From assembly GCF_032918005.1 (NCBI RefSeq), contig NZ_CP136628.1, positions 4,697,501 to 4,761,500 of the forward strand: 64,000 bases of DNA, written 5' to 3'. Source of the DNA: Bradyrhizobium sp. NDS-1. GTDB taxonomy: Bacteria > Pseudomonadota > Alphaproteobacteria > Rhizobiales > Xanthobacteraceae. Made by a program: the position numbers and the translations under genes. Positions 45,054-54,229 of this stretch are shown here, piece after piece. Positions within the stretch are counted from its first letter, which is position 1, and every line of letters begins with the position of its first letter. Below the pieces are notes generated by a model. The model ran no database searches, had not been told where the DNA came from, and worked only from the letters and a program-made list of their open reading frames with translations.

Positions 45054-45854
45054 CTAAGCCGCCGCCTGCTCGCGCGGCTGGTAGATCGCGGTATGCTGGC
45101 AATGCGCGATCGGCGTCGTGCCGTTGGCGACGACGAGGGCGTCGAGCTCGACGAAACGGTGGCCCTTCTTCTCGTAATTGGCGGTCACCCTGGCCCGCGC
45201 CGTGATCTCGTCGCCGGCGCGCGCGGCCGACAACAGCTGCATGCGGCTGCCAACGTGGATCCAGGGGCCCAGAATGGTGTTGTCGACCAGCACGCGGTTC
45301 ATCACGCGCTGGATCAGGCCGGGATGGCCAAGCCCCTCACGCGCGAAGATCGGATCGGTCTCCCTGATGTCGGCGAGATAGTCGGCCGCGTCCTGCCCGG
45401 CCCAGCGACGCGGAGAGGTGCCGAGCCATTTGCCGGTCTCGAAGGTTGCCGGGCTGACGGGCCTGCGCTCGGCCACCACGGGCACCGCGACATAGTCGCT
45501 CAACGACACCGCCGGCGCAGCGGCCGGCAGCGCGGCCGTGCCGGTGGCGCACAGCTCGGTGCGGCTGAACACCTCGATCGTCAGCAACTCGTTGTGCTCG
45601 GTTGCATCGACATCGGCGGCCTCGCCGTCATACACCGGCTTGATGAAGCGCGCCTCGACCAGCCCGCGCGCCAGGAAGTCGCGCCCCCAGCGGGCAATCG
45701 GCACGTGCATCATGTAGGCGAAGACATCGACGCCCGGGACCAGCCCGCCGGAGAAACCGAAGCGGCGCGCCACATTGTCGTCATGCATCTTGTTTTCGGA
45801 TTGCTTGGCGGTGTTGTAGGCCTCGACGCGGTAGGTTTCGAGCCGGTTCGGCAT
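45054..45854 (-). CDS. MaoC-like double-hotdog protein
   Basis: 266 aa. An N-terminal hotdog half contains [20 protein letters not shown], then the C-terminal half [20 protein letters not shown] and the ending [20 protein letters not shown]. It resembles 3-hydroxyacyl dehydratase-like folds, but the usual D-x-x-x-x-H-x-D catalytic site is not plain. It may be a thioesterase or dehydratase of an unknown acyl thioester. ATG 45854 has AGGGA ten bases upstream; the extension to 45911 is not supported. Confidence 0.72.
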   Translation of the reverse strand: MPNRLETYRVEAYNTAKQSENKMHDDNVARRFGFSGGLVPGVDVFAYMMHVPIARWGRDFLARGLVEARFIKPVYDGEAADVDATEHNELLTIEVFSRTELCATGTAALPAAAPAVSLSDYVAVPVVAERRPVSPATFETGKWLGTSPRRWAGQDAADYLADIRETDPIFAREGLGHPGLIQRVMNRVLVDNTILGPWIHVGSRMQLLSAARAGDEITARARVTANYEKKGHRFVELDALVVANGTTPIAHCQHTAIYQPREQAAA

Positions 45855-45959
45855 GATGGGCGTTCCCTGGAGTCTTGTTGTCTCGGTCCGATCGTAGGCC
45901 TCGGGGAACACCGGTCAATCCCCTCGCCTTTGCAGCCCGAATGGGGTACCACGCGGCCA

Positions 45960-46451
45960 ATGACCGACGCTCCCACCCGCATTTATGTCGACGCCGACGC
46001 CTGTCCGGTGAAGGACGAGATCTACCGCGTCGCGCTCCGGCACGGCGTGCCCGTGAGCGTCGTCGCAGGCAATTTCATCCGCGTGCCGCAGGACCCGCTG
46101 ATCGAGCGTATCGCGGCCGGCGCCGGCATGGACGCCGCAGACGACTGGATCGCCGAGCGCGCCCGGCCCGGCGACGTCGTCGTGACATCGGACATTCCGC
46201 TTGCGAGCCGCTGCGTGAAGGCCGGCGCCGACGTGATCGCGCCGAATGGAAAGCCGTTCACGGAAGAGTCGATCGGCATGACGCTGGCGGTGCGCAACCT
46301 GATGACGGATCTACGTTCGGCCGGCGAAGTCACCGGCGGCCCGCGCTCGTTCTCACCGCGCGATCGCTCTACCTTCCTCGCGGCGCTCGACCAGACCCTG
46401 CGCCGCATCCAGCGCCGCCGCGCTGACCAGACCGCCACCAGCCAGGGCTGA
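45960..46451 (+). CDS. YaiI/YqxD family (DUF188) protein
   Basis: 163 aa. It starts with [20 protein letters not shown], which has the family VDADACPVK motif, and has [40 protein letters not shown] and the tail [16 protein letters not shown]. The fold is PIN/NYN-like with conserved acidic residues, so a nuclease role is suspected but unproven. It ends two bases before the ABC-F gene. Confidence 0.93.
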   Translation: MTDAPTRIYVDADACPVKDEIYRVALRHGVPVSVVAGNFIRVPQDPLIERIAAGAGMDAADDWIAERARPGDVVVTSDIPLASRCVKAGADVIAPNGKPFTEESIGMTLAVRNLMTDLRSAGEVTGGPRSFSPRDRSTFLAALDQTLRRIQRRRADQTATSQG

Positions 46452-46453
46452 TC

Positions 46454-48265
46454 ATGGCGCCGCCGCTGATCCAACTGAAAGACATCAGGCTGACCTTTGG
46501 CGGCACCCCGCTGCTATCGGGCGTCGAGCTCAATGTCGCTCCAAGCGAGCGCGTCTGCCTGATCGGCCGCAACGGCTCCGGCAAGTCGACGCTGCTCAGA
46601 ATCGCAGCCGGCCTCGTCGAGCCCGACGGCGGCACACGCTTCGTGCAGCCCGGTGCCACCGTGCGCTATCTGCCGCAGGAGCCGGATTTCGGAGACCACA
46701 AGACCACGCTGGCCTATGTCGAGTCGGGCCTTGCGCCCGGCGACGACCAGCATCAGGCACGCTATCTCCTGGAGCAGCTCGGGCTCACGGGTGAGGAGGA
46801 CCCGCACAACGTCTCCGGCGGTGAAGCCCGGCGCGCGGCGCTGGCCTATGTGCTGGCGCCCTCGCCCGACATTCTGCTGCTGGACGAGCCGACCAACCAT
46901 CTCGACCTCTCCACCATCGAATGGCTGGAGAAGGAGCTGGACAACCGCCGTAGCGCGCTGGTGATCATCAGCCACGACCGCCGCTTCCTGACCAATCTGT
47001 CGCGCTCCACGGCGTGGCTCGACCGCGGCAAGATCAAGCAGATCGATCGCGGCTTTGCCTCGTTCGAGGGCTGGCGCGACGAGGTGCTGGCGGAGGAAGA
47101 GCGCGACCAGCACAAGCTCGACCGCAAGATCGTCGACGAGGAGCACTGGCTGCGCCACGGCGTCTCCGGCCGGCGCAAGCGCAACGTCAAGCGCCTCGCC
47201 AATCTGCACACGCTGCGCGACCAGCGCCGCAACTATCGCGGCACGGCCGGCACCGCCAGTCTCGCAGCAGCCGAAGCGGAGCAGTCCGGCAAGCTGGTCA
47301 TCGAGGCCAAGGGCGTCACCAAGGCCTATGGCGAGCGCAAGATCGTCGAGAATTTCTCCACCCGCATCCAGCGCGGCGACCGCCTCGGCATCATCGGGCC
47401 GAACGGCGCCGGCAAGACCACGCTGGTCAATCTGCTCACCGGCGGCATGCAGCCGGATTCCGGCACGATACGTCTCGGCGCCAATCTGGAGACGGCCACG
47501 CTCGACCAGCACCGCGAAAGCCTCGATCCCAAGTCGACGCTGGCGGAAGCCCTCACCGGCGGCCGCGGCGACCAGATCATGGTCGGCGGCAAGCCGAAGC
47601 ACGTCGTCGGCTACATGAAGGACTTCCTGTTCGCGCAGGAGCAGCGCGGCACGCCGGTGGAGGTGCTCTCCGGCGGCGAGCGCGGCCGGCTGATGCTGGC
47701 GCGCGCCCTGGCAAAGCCATCGAACCTTCTGGTGCTGGACGAGCCGACCAACGATCTCGATCTCGAAACCCTCGACGTGCTCGAGGACATGCTCGGCGAC
47801 TACGAGGGCACCGTCATCCTGATCAGCCACGACCGCGACTTCCTCGACCGCGTCGTCACCTCCGTGATCGCGCCCGAAGGCAACGGCAAGTGGACCGAAT
47901 ATGCCGGCGGCTACAGCGACATGCTGGCGCAGCGCGGCGCGGACCTGAAGCGCGAGACGGCGAAGGCACAGGCTCCCGCCGAGAGGAAAGAGGAGCGCGC
48001 AACCGCTCTTGCCTCGGCGCCCAAGCGGAAGCTCAGCTTCAACGAGAAGCACGCGCTGGAGACGCTGCCGAAGAAGATGGAAACGCTGCAGGCCGACATC
48101 GCCAAGCTGCAGCGCGTGCTGGACGATCCCAACCTCTACGCCAAGGATCGCAGAAAATTCGACGATACATCCGCCGCAATTGCCAAGGCGCATGAAGAAT
48201 TGTCCGCCGCCGAGGAGCGGTGGCTCGAACTTGAAATGCTTCGCGAAGAAATAGAGCAGGCTTAG
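46454..48265 (+). CDS. uup: ABC-F ATPase (Uup type)
   Basis: 603 aa with two ABC domains in tandem and no membrane part. Walker A GRNGSGKST and GPNGAGKTT, signatures VSGGEARRAAL and LSGGERGRLML, Walker B LLLDEPTNHLDL and LVLDEPTNDLDL. The Uup C-terminal coiled coil (LSFNEKHALETLPKKMETLQ) is present. ABC-F proteins act on ribosomes; Uup also affects transposon excision and ribosome rescue. Directly downstream of the DUF188 gene. Confidence 0.95.
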   Translation: MAPPLIQLKDIRLTFGGTPLLSGVELNVAPSERVCLIGRNGSGKSTLLRIAAGLVEPDGGTRFVQPGATVRYLPQEPDFGDHKTTLAYVESGLAPGDDQHQARYLLEQLGLTGEEDPHNVSGGEARRAALAYVLAPSPDILLLDEPTNHLDLSTIEWLEKELDNRRSALVIISHDRRFLTNLSRSTAWLDRGKIKQIDRGFASFEGWRDEVLAEEERDQHKLDRKIVDEEHWLRHGVSGRRKRNVKRLANLHTLRDQRRNYRGTAGTASLAAAEAEQSGKLVIEAKGVTKAYGERKIVENFSTRIQRGDRLGIIGPNGAGKTTLVNLLTGGMQPDSGTIRLGANLETATLDQHRESLDPKSTLAEALTGGRGDQIMVGGKPKHVVGYMKDFLFAQEQRGTPVEVLSGGERGRLMLARALAKPSNLLVLDEPTNDLDLETLDVLEDMLGDYEGTVILISHDRDFLDRVVTSVIAPEGNGKWTEYAGGYSDMLAQRGADLKRETAKAQAPAERKEERATALASAPKRKLSFNEKHALETLPKKMETLQADIAKLQRVLDDPNLYAKDRRKFDDTSAAIAKAHEELSAAEERWLELEMLREEIEQA

Positions 48266-48314
48266 CGCGTATTCCGCAAGAGCGGGGCACCGGTTTTGCG
48301 ATCAGGATACGCGC
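48265..48314. repeat. Inverted repeat, family G (GCGCGTATTCC type)
   Basis: GCGCGTATTCC pairs with GGATACGCGC; inside lie CCGCAAGAGCGGGGC and ACCGGTTTTGCG. It resembles the interspersed rhizobial hairpin that contains CACCGGTTTTGCGATCAG (from memory). It starts at the uup stop codon and lies 17 bases before the next start codon. Confidence 0.65.
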
Positions 48315-48330
48315 CAACTAGAGGACTTCC

Positions 48331-49410
48331 ATGACAACTCCCCTCGCCGCCAAGATCGCCCGCGAATACGGCACGCCCTGCGCCGTCATCGACATGGACA
48401 GGGTCGAGCGCAACATTGCGCGGATCCAGAAGGCTTGCGACGAGGCCGGCATTGCCAACCGGCCGCACATCAAGACGCACAAGAATCCGACCATCGCGAA
48501 GATGCAGGTCGCGGCCGGCGCGAAGGGCATCACCTGTCAGAAGCTGGGTGAGGCCGAGATCATGGCCAACGCCGGCATCGACGACATCCTGATCAGCTAC
48601 AATCTTCTCGGCGAGGAGAAGATGGCGCGGCTCGGCGCGCTCCAGGGCAAGGCCAACATGACGGTTGCCGCCGACAATTCGACGGTCGTTGCCGGCCTGC
48701 CCAAGGCAGCCGCCGCATCCGGCCGTCCACTCTCCGTCGTGGTGGAATGCGACACGGGCCGCAAGCGCGCCGGCGTCGAGACGCCGGCTGAAGCCATTGC
48801 GCTGGCGCGTGAGATCGCCGCGTCGAAGGGACTCGAATTCGCGGGCTTCATGATGTACCCGACGGAGACCGGCTGGGCGGACGCACAGAAATTCTACGAC
48901 GAGGCGCTCGCCGGCGTGCGCGCGCACGGGCTGGATGCGAAGATCGTCTCGACCGGCGGCACGCCGAACCTGAAAAATCTCGGCAAGCTCAAGGGCGGCA
49001 CCGAACACCGCTTCGGCACCTACATCTACAACGATCGCATGCAGGTCGCCGCCGGCGTCGCCAGCTGGGACGATTGCGCCCTGCACATCTATTCAACCGT
49101 GGTGAGCCGCGCCGCGTCCGAGCGCGGCATCCTCGATGCCGGCTCGAAGACGCTGACCTCTGACACCGGCGGCCTCGACGGCCATGGCCTGATCCTCGAG
49201 TACCCCGAAGCCAAGATCGCGAAATTCGCGGAAGAGCACGGCTTCCTCGACCTCTCCCGCAGCAACACGCGGCCCAATGTCGGCGACGTCGTCCGCATCG
49301 TGCCGAACCACGTCTGCGTCGTCGTCAACATGATGGACGAGGTGCTGATGGTCCGCGGCGAGGAGATCATCGGCACGCTGCCGGTCGCGGCGCGGGGGAA
49401 GCTGCGGTAG
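48331..49410 (+). CDS. DSD1-family PLP-dependent enzyme (D-threonine aldolase/D-serine dehydratase-like)
   Basis: 359 aa. Alanine-racemase-type barrel with the PLP Lys in RPHIKTHKNPTIAK (about residue 51), the glycine stretch VSTGGTPNLKNL, and a C-terminal metal site with PNHVCVVVNMMDE, as in D-threonine aldolase and D-serine dehydratase. The substrate is probably a D-beta-hydroxy amino acid. It is 65 bases after uup. Confidence 0.9.
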   Translation: MTTPLAAKIAREYGTPCAVIDMDRVERNIARIQKACDEAGIANRPHIKTHKNPTIAKMQVAAGAKGITCQKLGEAEIMANAGIDDILISYNLLGEEKMARLGALQGKANMTVAADNSTVVAGLPKAAAASGRPLSVVVECDTGRKRAGVETPAEAIALAREIAASKGLEFAGFMMYPTETGWADAQKFYDEALAGVRAHGLDAKIVSTGGTPNLKNLGKLKGGTEHRFGTYIYNDRMQVAAGVASWDDCALHIYSTVVSRAASERGILDAGSKTLTSDTGGLDGHGLILEYPEAKIAKFAEEHGFLDLSRSNTRPNVGDVVRIVPNHVCVVVNMMDEVLMVRGEEIIGTLPVAARGKLR

Positions 49411-49422
49411 AGGCAGGCTGCC

Positions 49423-49511
49423 GTAGGGTGGGCAAGCGAAGCCGCCCACGACTTCCCGTCGTAATCGAAGGATCGTGGGCACGGCGCTTCGCGCGTTTTG
49501 CCCACGCTACG
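49423..49511. repeat. Repeat family D, second copy
   Basis: GTAGGGTGGGCAAGCGAAGC and CGCGCGTTTTGCCCACGCTA are inverted ends around GGATCGTGGGCACGGCGCTT. It spans the convergent gap and just enters the stop region of the flavoprotein gene. Confidence 0.8.
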
Positions 49512-50739
49512 ATTTCTTGAGCCAGCCCAGCACGCCCCTGCCCGCGGCCGCGCCCGTTGCAAACGAGGCTTGCAGCAGATAGCCGCCCGTCGGCGCCTCC
49601 CAGTCCAGCATTTCGCCGGCTGCGAACACGCCCGGCTGCTTGCGCAGCATGAAATGTTCGTCGAGTTCGTCGAAAGTTATTCCGCCGGCGGTCGAGATCG
49701 CGCGCTCGATCGGGGCAACGCCCGTGAGCTGAATCGGGATCGCGTTTACGAGGTGCGCGAGTTCCGCCGGCGAGAACGTCGCCAGCGGCCGGCCGGATGC
49801 GATGGCGGCCTCCTGCATCAGGCCGATGCCGACCGGCGACAATTGCGCGGCCTTGCGCAGGAAATTCGCGAGCGATTGCTTGCCGCGCGTCCCTGAAAGC
49901 CGCGAGGTCAGCGCGGCAACGTCGAGGTCGGGCCGCAACGCGATCGAAAGCCGCGCCTGCCCGAGACCCAGCATCGCGTCCCGCAACTCCGCCGACAGCG
50001 CGTAGATCGCGCCGCCTTCGATGCCCGCGCGCGTGATCATCGCTTCGCCGCGCACCGTGTATGCACCAGCCGTCAGCGCCACGCCCTTGAGCGGCTGACC
50101 CTCGAAGCGGTCCCGGAAGACGTCGGACCACGCGACCGCAAAGCCGGAATTCGCTGGCCGCAGTTTTGAAACGGCGATGCCTCTTGCCGCGAGAATATCA
50201 ATCCAGCCGCCATCCGACCCGAGCCGCGGCCAACTCGCGCCGCCGAGCGCGAGGACCGTGGCGTCGGCAGCGACGGCCGTCTCGCCATCCGCCGTCCGAA
50301 ACAGCAGCCGCCCATCGCCGTCCCAACCCGTCCAGCGATGACGAAACGCAAAGCGCACGCCGCCGGCATCGAGCCGCCGCAGCCAGGCGCGCAGCAAGGG
50401 CGAGGCCTTGAACGCTCTTGGGAACACCCTTCCGCTGGTGCCGACGAAGGTCGGCTCGCCCAGCGCCTCGCTCCAGGCGCGGAGTGCGTCCGGCGGAAAC
50501 GCCGCGATCGCCGCTTGCAGCTTGGGCGCCGCCTCTCGATAGCGCGCCATGAACTGAGCAAGCTGCTCGCTGTGAGTGAGATTGAGCCCGCCGCGGCCCG
50601 CCATCAGGAACTTGCGGCCGGCGGACGGCATCGCATCGTAGACGGTGACGCGGGCGCCGCCCTGCGCCAGCACCTCTGCCGCCATCAGCCCGGCTGGACC
50701 GGCGCCGATGATTGCGACGTGGGAGTCGGTTGAGGTCAT
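49507..50739 (-). CDS. HI0933-type NAD(P)/FAD-dependent oxidoreductase
   Basis: 410 aa flavoprotein of the HI0933 family (TIGR03862-like branch). FAD motif VAIIGAGPAGLMAAEVLAQG at residues 8-27; GRKFLMAGRGGLNLTHSEQ is the family signature; ATVLALGGASWPRLGSDGGW follows. The closing motif includes FAAGEMLDWEAPTGGYLLQA. Its reaction is unknown. Confidence 0.9.
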   Translation of the reverse strand: MTSTDSHVAIIGAGPAGLMAAEVLAQGGARVTVYDAMPSAGRKFLMAGRGGLNLTHSEQLAQFMARYREAAPKLQAAIAAFPPDALRAWSEALGEPTFVGTSGRVFPRAFKASPLLRAWLRRLDAGGVRFAFRHRWTGWDGDGRLLFRTADGETAVAADATVLALGGASWPRLGSDGGWIDILAARGIAVSKLRPANSGFAVAWSDVFRDRFEGQPLKGVALTAGAYTVRGEAMITRAGIEGGAIYALSAELRDAMLGLGQARLSIALRPDLDVAALTSRLSGTRGKQSLANFLRKAAQLSPVGIGLMQEAAIASGRPLATFSPAELAHLVNAIPIQLTGVAPIERAISTAGGITFDELDEHFMLRKQPGVFAAGEMLDWEAPTGGYLLQASFATGAAAGRGVLGWLKKS

Positions 50740-50773
50740 GGCGGGAGTTTAGGACAATTTCTCGCGCCTAGCC

Positions 50774-50872
50774 CGTCATTCCGGGGCGCGCCCCTCGGCG
50801 CGAACCCGGAAATCCATCAGGCGGCAGATTTTGAGGAGCGATGGATTCCGGGCGCGCGCCCCGGAACGACGG
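50774..50872. repeat. Repeat family B, third copy
   Basis: CGTCATTCCGGGGCGCGCCC and GGGCGCGCGCCCCGGAACGA are inverted ends around AGCGATGGATTCC. It fills the gap between the flavoprotein start and the SDR stop. Confidence 0.82.
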
Positions 50873-50877
50873 CGGAG

Positions 50878-51795
50878 TTACAGCTTGATCCCCGCCCGCG
50901 CCGCGGCCTGCGCCACGTATTTCTGCGTCTGCTCGAACGCGCCCGTGAGCGCCTTCGCCTTCGACATGTCGCTGATCTCAGCGAAATGGGCGGCAACCGC
51001 GTCCGGCGTCCATTCGGACTCCGGCAGGTTGATGCCCTCGCTTTCCATGATCTTGATCACGGCGAAGGAGCCGGCGCCTGCGCCCATGATGGTGCGGGTC
51101 GGCGCGTCCTCGCTCAGCATGTATTCGACCGCCGGCGTGATCGCGTTCGGTTTCATCAACTGCAGCGCCTGCGGCGGCAGCAGCTCCTCGGTCATGCGGG
51201 TCGCCGCCGTCGGCGAGATGATGTTGACACGGATGTTGTTCTTTCGGCCTTCCTCGGCGAGCACGTTCATCAATCCGACCATGCCGGATTTCGCCGCGCC
51301 GTAATTGGCCTGGCCGAAATTGCCGTAGAGGCCGGAGGACGAGGTGGTCAGCACGATGCGGCCGTAATTGCGATCGCGCATGCCGGCCCAGGCTGCCTTG
51401 CAGCAATAGAAGGTGCCGACGAGGTGCACGTCGAGCACTTTCTGGAAATCGGCGGCTTCCATCTTGCCGAAAGATTTGTCGCGCAGGATGCCGGCATTGG
51501 CGCACATCAGATCGACGCTGCCCCACTCCTTGGTGGCGCGCTCGACCATCGCGGTGACCTGCTCGAAGTTCGAAACGTCGGCGCCGTCGGCCATCGCGGT
51601 GCCGCCGGCCTTGCGGATCTCCTCCACCACGGCTTCCGCCGGCGACAGCGAACCACCGGTGCCGTCACGCGCGCCGCCGAAATCGTTGACCACGACTTTC
51701 GCGCCGCGGCTGGCCAATCCCAGCGCATGCGCCTTGCCCAGACCATTGCCCGCGCCGGTGACGATGGCGACGCGTCCGTCGAACCTGATTGCCAT
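50878..51795 (-). CDS. SDR family oxidoreductase (hydroxyacyl-CoA dehydrogenase-like)
   Basis: 305 aa. Cofactor motif VAIVTGAGNGLGKAHALGLA (10-29), then ADVSNFEQVTAMVERA, and the active site with Ser in LTTSSSGLYGNFGQANYGAA, where Tyr and Lys occur as YGAAKSG. It resembles the SDR part of peroxisomal multifunctional enzyme 2, so it may act as a (3R)-hydroxyacyl-CoA dehydrogenase beside the MaoC gene, 230 bases upstream on the same strand. Confidence 0.92.
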   Translation of the reverse strand: MAIRFDGRVAIVTGAGNGLGKAHALGLASRGAKVVVNDFGGARDGTGGSLSPAEAVVEEIRKAGGTAMADGADVSNFEQVTAMVERATKEWGSVDLMCANAGILRDKSFGKMEAADFQKVLDVHLVGTFYCCKAAWAGMRDRNYGRIVLTTSSSGLYGNFGQANYGAAKSGMVGLMNVLAEEGRKNNIRVNIISPTAATRMTEELLPPQALQLMKPNAITPAVEYMLSEDAPTRTIMGAGAGSFAVIKIMESEGINLPESEWTPDAVAAHFAEISDMSKAKALTGAFEQTQKYVAQAAARAGIKL

Positions 51796-51819
51796 GAGTA
51801 AAGGTCTCTATTTTTCTTC

Positions 51820-51960
51820 CCATCTCCCCTTGCGGGAGAAGGTGGCGCGAAGCGCCGGATGAGGGGTCTCTCTCGGCAGATGCGCTCGCGGAGAGAGACC
51901 CCTCACCCGCCTCGCGTTCCGCGAGGCACCCTCTCCCACAAGGGGGAGAGGGGTGAAACC
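51820..51960. repeat. Repeat family E (CTCTCCC type)
   Basis: Nested inverted segments: CATCTCCCCTTGCGGGAGAA; GGATGAGGGGTCTCTCTC paired with GAGAGAGACCCCTCACCC; GCCTCGCGTTCCGCGAGGC; and CCCTCTCCCACAAGGGGGAG. This resembles a widespread alphaproteobacterial repeat. It occupies the gap between the MaoC and SDR genes. Confidence 0.8.
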
Positions 51961-52027
51961 CCGCTCTGGGTTGCCTTTTTGAGCAGCGAAGCCCCGCCGG
52001 GTCAAGCCCGGCAGCGACGCCTCGGGC

Positions 52028-52507
52028 CTACGCCAAATAGATCAACCCCAGCCAGTCAGCGACCAGCGCGGGCTTGTCCTCGCCTTCGATCTCCACGGTC
52101 ACGTTGGTGCGGGACTGCAATTCATTCGGCTTGCGCAGCCTGGCTTCCGCCAGCACGAAGCGGCCGCGGACGCGCTTGCCGGAACGCACCGGCGAGATGA
52201 AGCGCAGCTTGTCGAAACCATAATTGACGCCCATCGTGGTGCCCGCAATCGCCGGCATCACTTCGTAGGACATCACCGATAGCATCGACATCGTCAGGAA
52301 GCCGTGCGCAATGGTGGTGCCGAAGGCGGTTTCCTTCCTGGCTCTTTCAGGGTCGACATGAATGAACTGATGATCTTCGGTCACGTCGGCATAGGTGTCG
52401 ATACGGGGCTGGTCGATCAGGTGCCAGGACGACACTCCGATCTCCTTGCCGACCATGGCTTGATAAGCCTCGCGCGTGATCGGCGCCGACTTCCAGATTT
52501 GGTTCAC
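52028..52507 (-). CDS. MaoC family enoyl-CoA hydratase
   Basis: 159 aa single hotdog domain. TEDHQFIHVDPERARKETAF has the catalytic D-x-x-x-x-H pattern and GTTIAHGFLTMSMLSVM follows. It starts with GTG directly after the TAA of the acyl-CoA synthetase gene, so the two are translationally linked. It should hydrate enoyl-CoA to the (R)-3-hydroxyacyl-CoA. Confidence 0.92.
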   Translation of the reverse strand: MNQIWKSAPITREAYQAMVGKEIGVSSWHLIDQPRIDTYADVTEDHQFIHVDPERARKETAFGTTIAHGFLTMSMLSVMSYEVMPAIAGTTMGVNYGFDKLRFISPVRSGKRVRGRFVLAEARLRKPNELQSRTNVTVEIEGEDKPALVADWLGLIYLA

Positions 52508-54229
52508 TTAGGTCTCACTCCGTGTTTTCGGCAACTCGGGAAAATCCTCCTCACGGAATTCCCGGCCGCGCAGCGGATCGTTGCGATCATCGTCGCGCTC
52601 GAGCCTGCGTAGCTGGACCCGTCGGATTTTGCCAGAGATCGTCTTCGGCAGCTCGGTGACGATTTCGAGGCGGCGGATCCGCTTGAACGGCGCAAGGCGC
52701 ATGTGCAGATGCCTGAAGATGGACAGCGCCGTCTCCGGCGAGCGCTCCGCGCCCGAGGTCAGCAGCACGAATGCCTTGGGGATGGCAAGGCGGATCGGAT
52801 CCGGGCTCGGCACCACCGCGGCTTCCGCGACAAGCTCGTGCTCGAGCAACACGCTCTCGAGCTCGAACGGACTGATGCGGTAATCGGACGATTTGAACAC
52901 GTCGTCGGAGCGACCGACGAAGGTGAGATAGCCCTCCTCGTCCTCGAACACGACATCGCCGCTGCGATAGAGCTCGCCCTCGGCGCCGGACAGCTTGCCG
53001 TCGTCGCCCTGATAGCCCTGCATCAGACCGGCGGGGCGCTCAGCGCCGAGCAGCAGCGTCACCTCGCCCTCTTTCGCCGGGTTGCCGTCGGCGTCGCTGA
53101 TCTGCACGCGATAGCCCGGCAGCGGCCGGCCCATCGAGCCGATCTTGATCTTCTGGCCCGGCGAGTTGCCGGCCAGCGCGGTGGTTTCAGTTTGGCCGTA
53201 GCCGTCACGGATGGTGAGGCCCCAGGCCGCCCGCACCTGGTCGATCACTTCAGGGTTCAGCGGCTCGCCGGCGCCGCAGACCTCGCGCAGGGCCACTTTG
53301 AACGATGCGAGATTCTCCTGGATGAACAGCCGCCACACCGTCGGCGGCGCGCACAGGGTGGTGACGCCGCAGCGGCCGATGGTGGCGAGCAGCGCTTTGG
53401 CGTCGAAGCGCGGCTGGTTGACCACGAACACGGTGGCGCCCGCATTCCACGGCGCAAAGAAGCAGCTCCAGGCGTGCTTGGCCCAGCCGGGCGAGGAGAT
53501 GTTGAGATGGACATCGCCGGGTTTCAGCCCGATCCAGTACATGGTCGACAGATGCCCAACGGGATAGCTGCGCTGGCTGTGCCGGACAAGCTTCGGTTTC
53601 GCCGTGGTGCCCGAGGTGAAATAGAGCAGCATCGGGTCGTCGGCGTTGGTCGGACCGTCGGCGCTGAAACTCTCCGAAGCCTTCGCCGCTTCATCGTATG
53701 AAAGCCATCCGTCGGAGGCGGCGCCGACGACGATGCGAGCGACGTTCTCCGCGCCAAGGCTTGCGAATTTCGCGACTTGATCTTGCGCGGCGATGACCGC
53801 CTTCGCCTTGCCGCGATCGAGCCGGTCGCGCAGCTCGTCCGCCGTGAGCAGTGTGGTCGCGGGGATCACGACGACGCCGAGCTTCATTGCCGCCAGCATC
53901 GTCTCCCATAGCGGCACCACATTGCCGAGCAGCAGCAGGAGATGATCGCCGCGCTTCAAGCCATGCGCGCGGAGGAAGTTTGCGACCTGGTTCGAGCGCT
54001 TCGAAAGCGCCGCAAAGGACAGCTTGGTCTGCTTGTCCTGCGCGGCGTCGACGATCCAGAGCGCGGGCCGGTCCTTGCTGTCCGCATTGGTCGCCAGCTC
54101 GGCGTCGAACCAGTCGAGCGCCCAGTTGAAGGGAACCGTATCCGGCCAGCGGAAGCCTTTGACCGCGGCCTCGTAATCCGTCCGGTGTTGCAGCAGAAAC
54201 GCGCGCGCTTCCTGGAATGTCGTCATCAA
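52508..54229 (-). CDS. Acyl-CoA synthetase (AMP-binding)
   Basis: 573 aa, ANL superfamily. A3-type motif LLYFTSGTTAKPKLVRHSQR at about residue 203, A5-like RDGYGQTETTALAGNSPGQK, A8-like YLTFVGRSDDVFKSSDYRIS, and the C-terminal catalytic Lys in ELPKTISGKIRRVQ. It should activate a medium- or short-chain acid, or a propionate-like intermediate. Its start overlaps the mmsB stop by four bases. Confidence 0.93.
   Translation of the reverse strand: MMTTFQEARAFLLQHRTDYEAAVKGFRWPDTVPFNWALDWFDAELATNADSKDRPALWIVDAAQDKQTKLSFAALSKRSNQVANFLRAHGLKRGDHLLLLLGNVVPLWETMLAAMKLGVVVIPATTLLTADELRDRLDRGKAKAVIAAQDQVAKFASLGAENVARIVVGAASDGWLSYDEAAKASESFSADGPTNADDPMLLYFTSGTTAKPKLVRHSQRSYPVGHLSTMYWIGLKPGDVHLNISSPGWAKHAWSCFFAPWNAGATVFVVNQPRFDAKALLATIGRCGVTTLCAPPTVWRLFIQENLASFKVALREVCGAGEPLNPEVIDQVRAAWGLTIRDGYGQTETTALAGNSPGQKIKIGSMGRPLPGYRVQISDADGNPAKEGEVTLLLGAERPAGLMQGYQGDDGKLSGAEGELYRSGDVVFEDEEGYLTFVGRSDDVFKSSDYRISPFELESVLLEHELVAEAAVVPSPDPIRLAIPKAFVLLTSGAERSPETALSIFRHLHMRLAPFKRIRRLEIVTELPKTISGKIRRVQLRRLERDDDRNDPLRGREFREEDFPELPKTRSET

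Noticed and set aside
46514..48193. 559-residue minus-strand frame opposite uup
   Set aside because: Antisense to two complete ABC domains; no family features.
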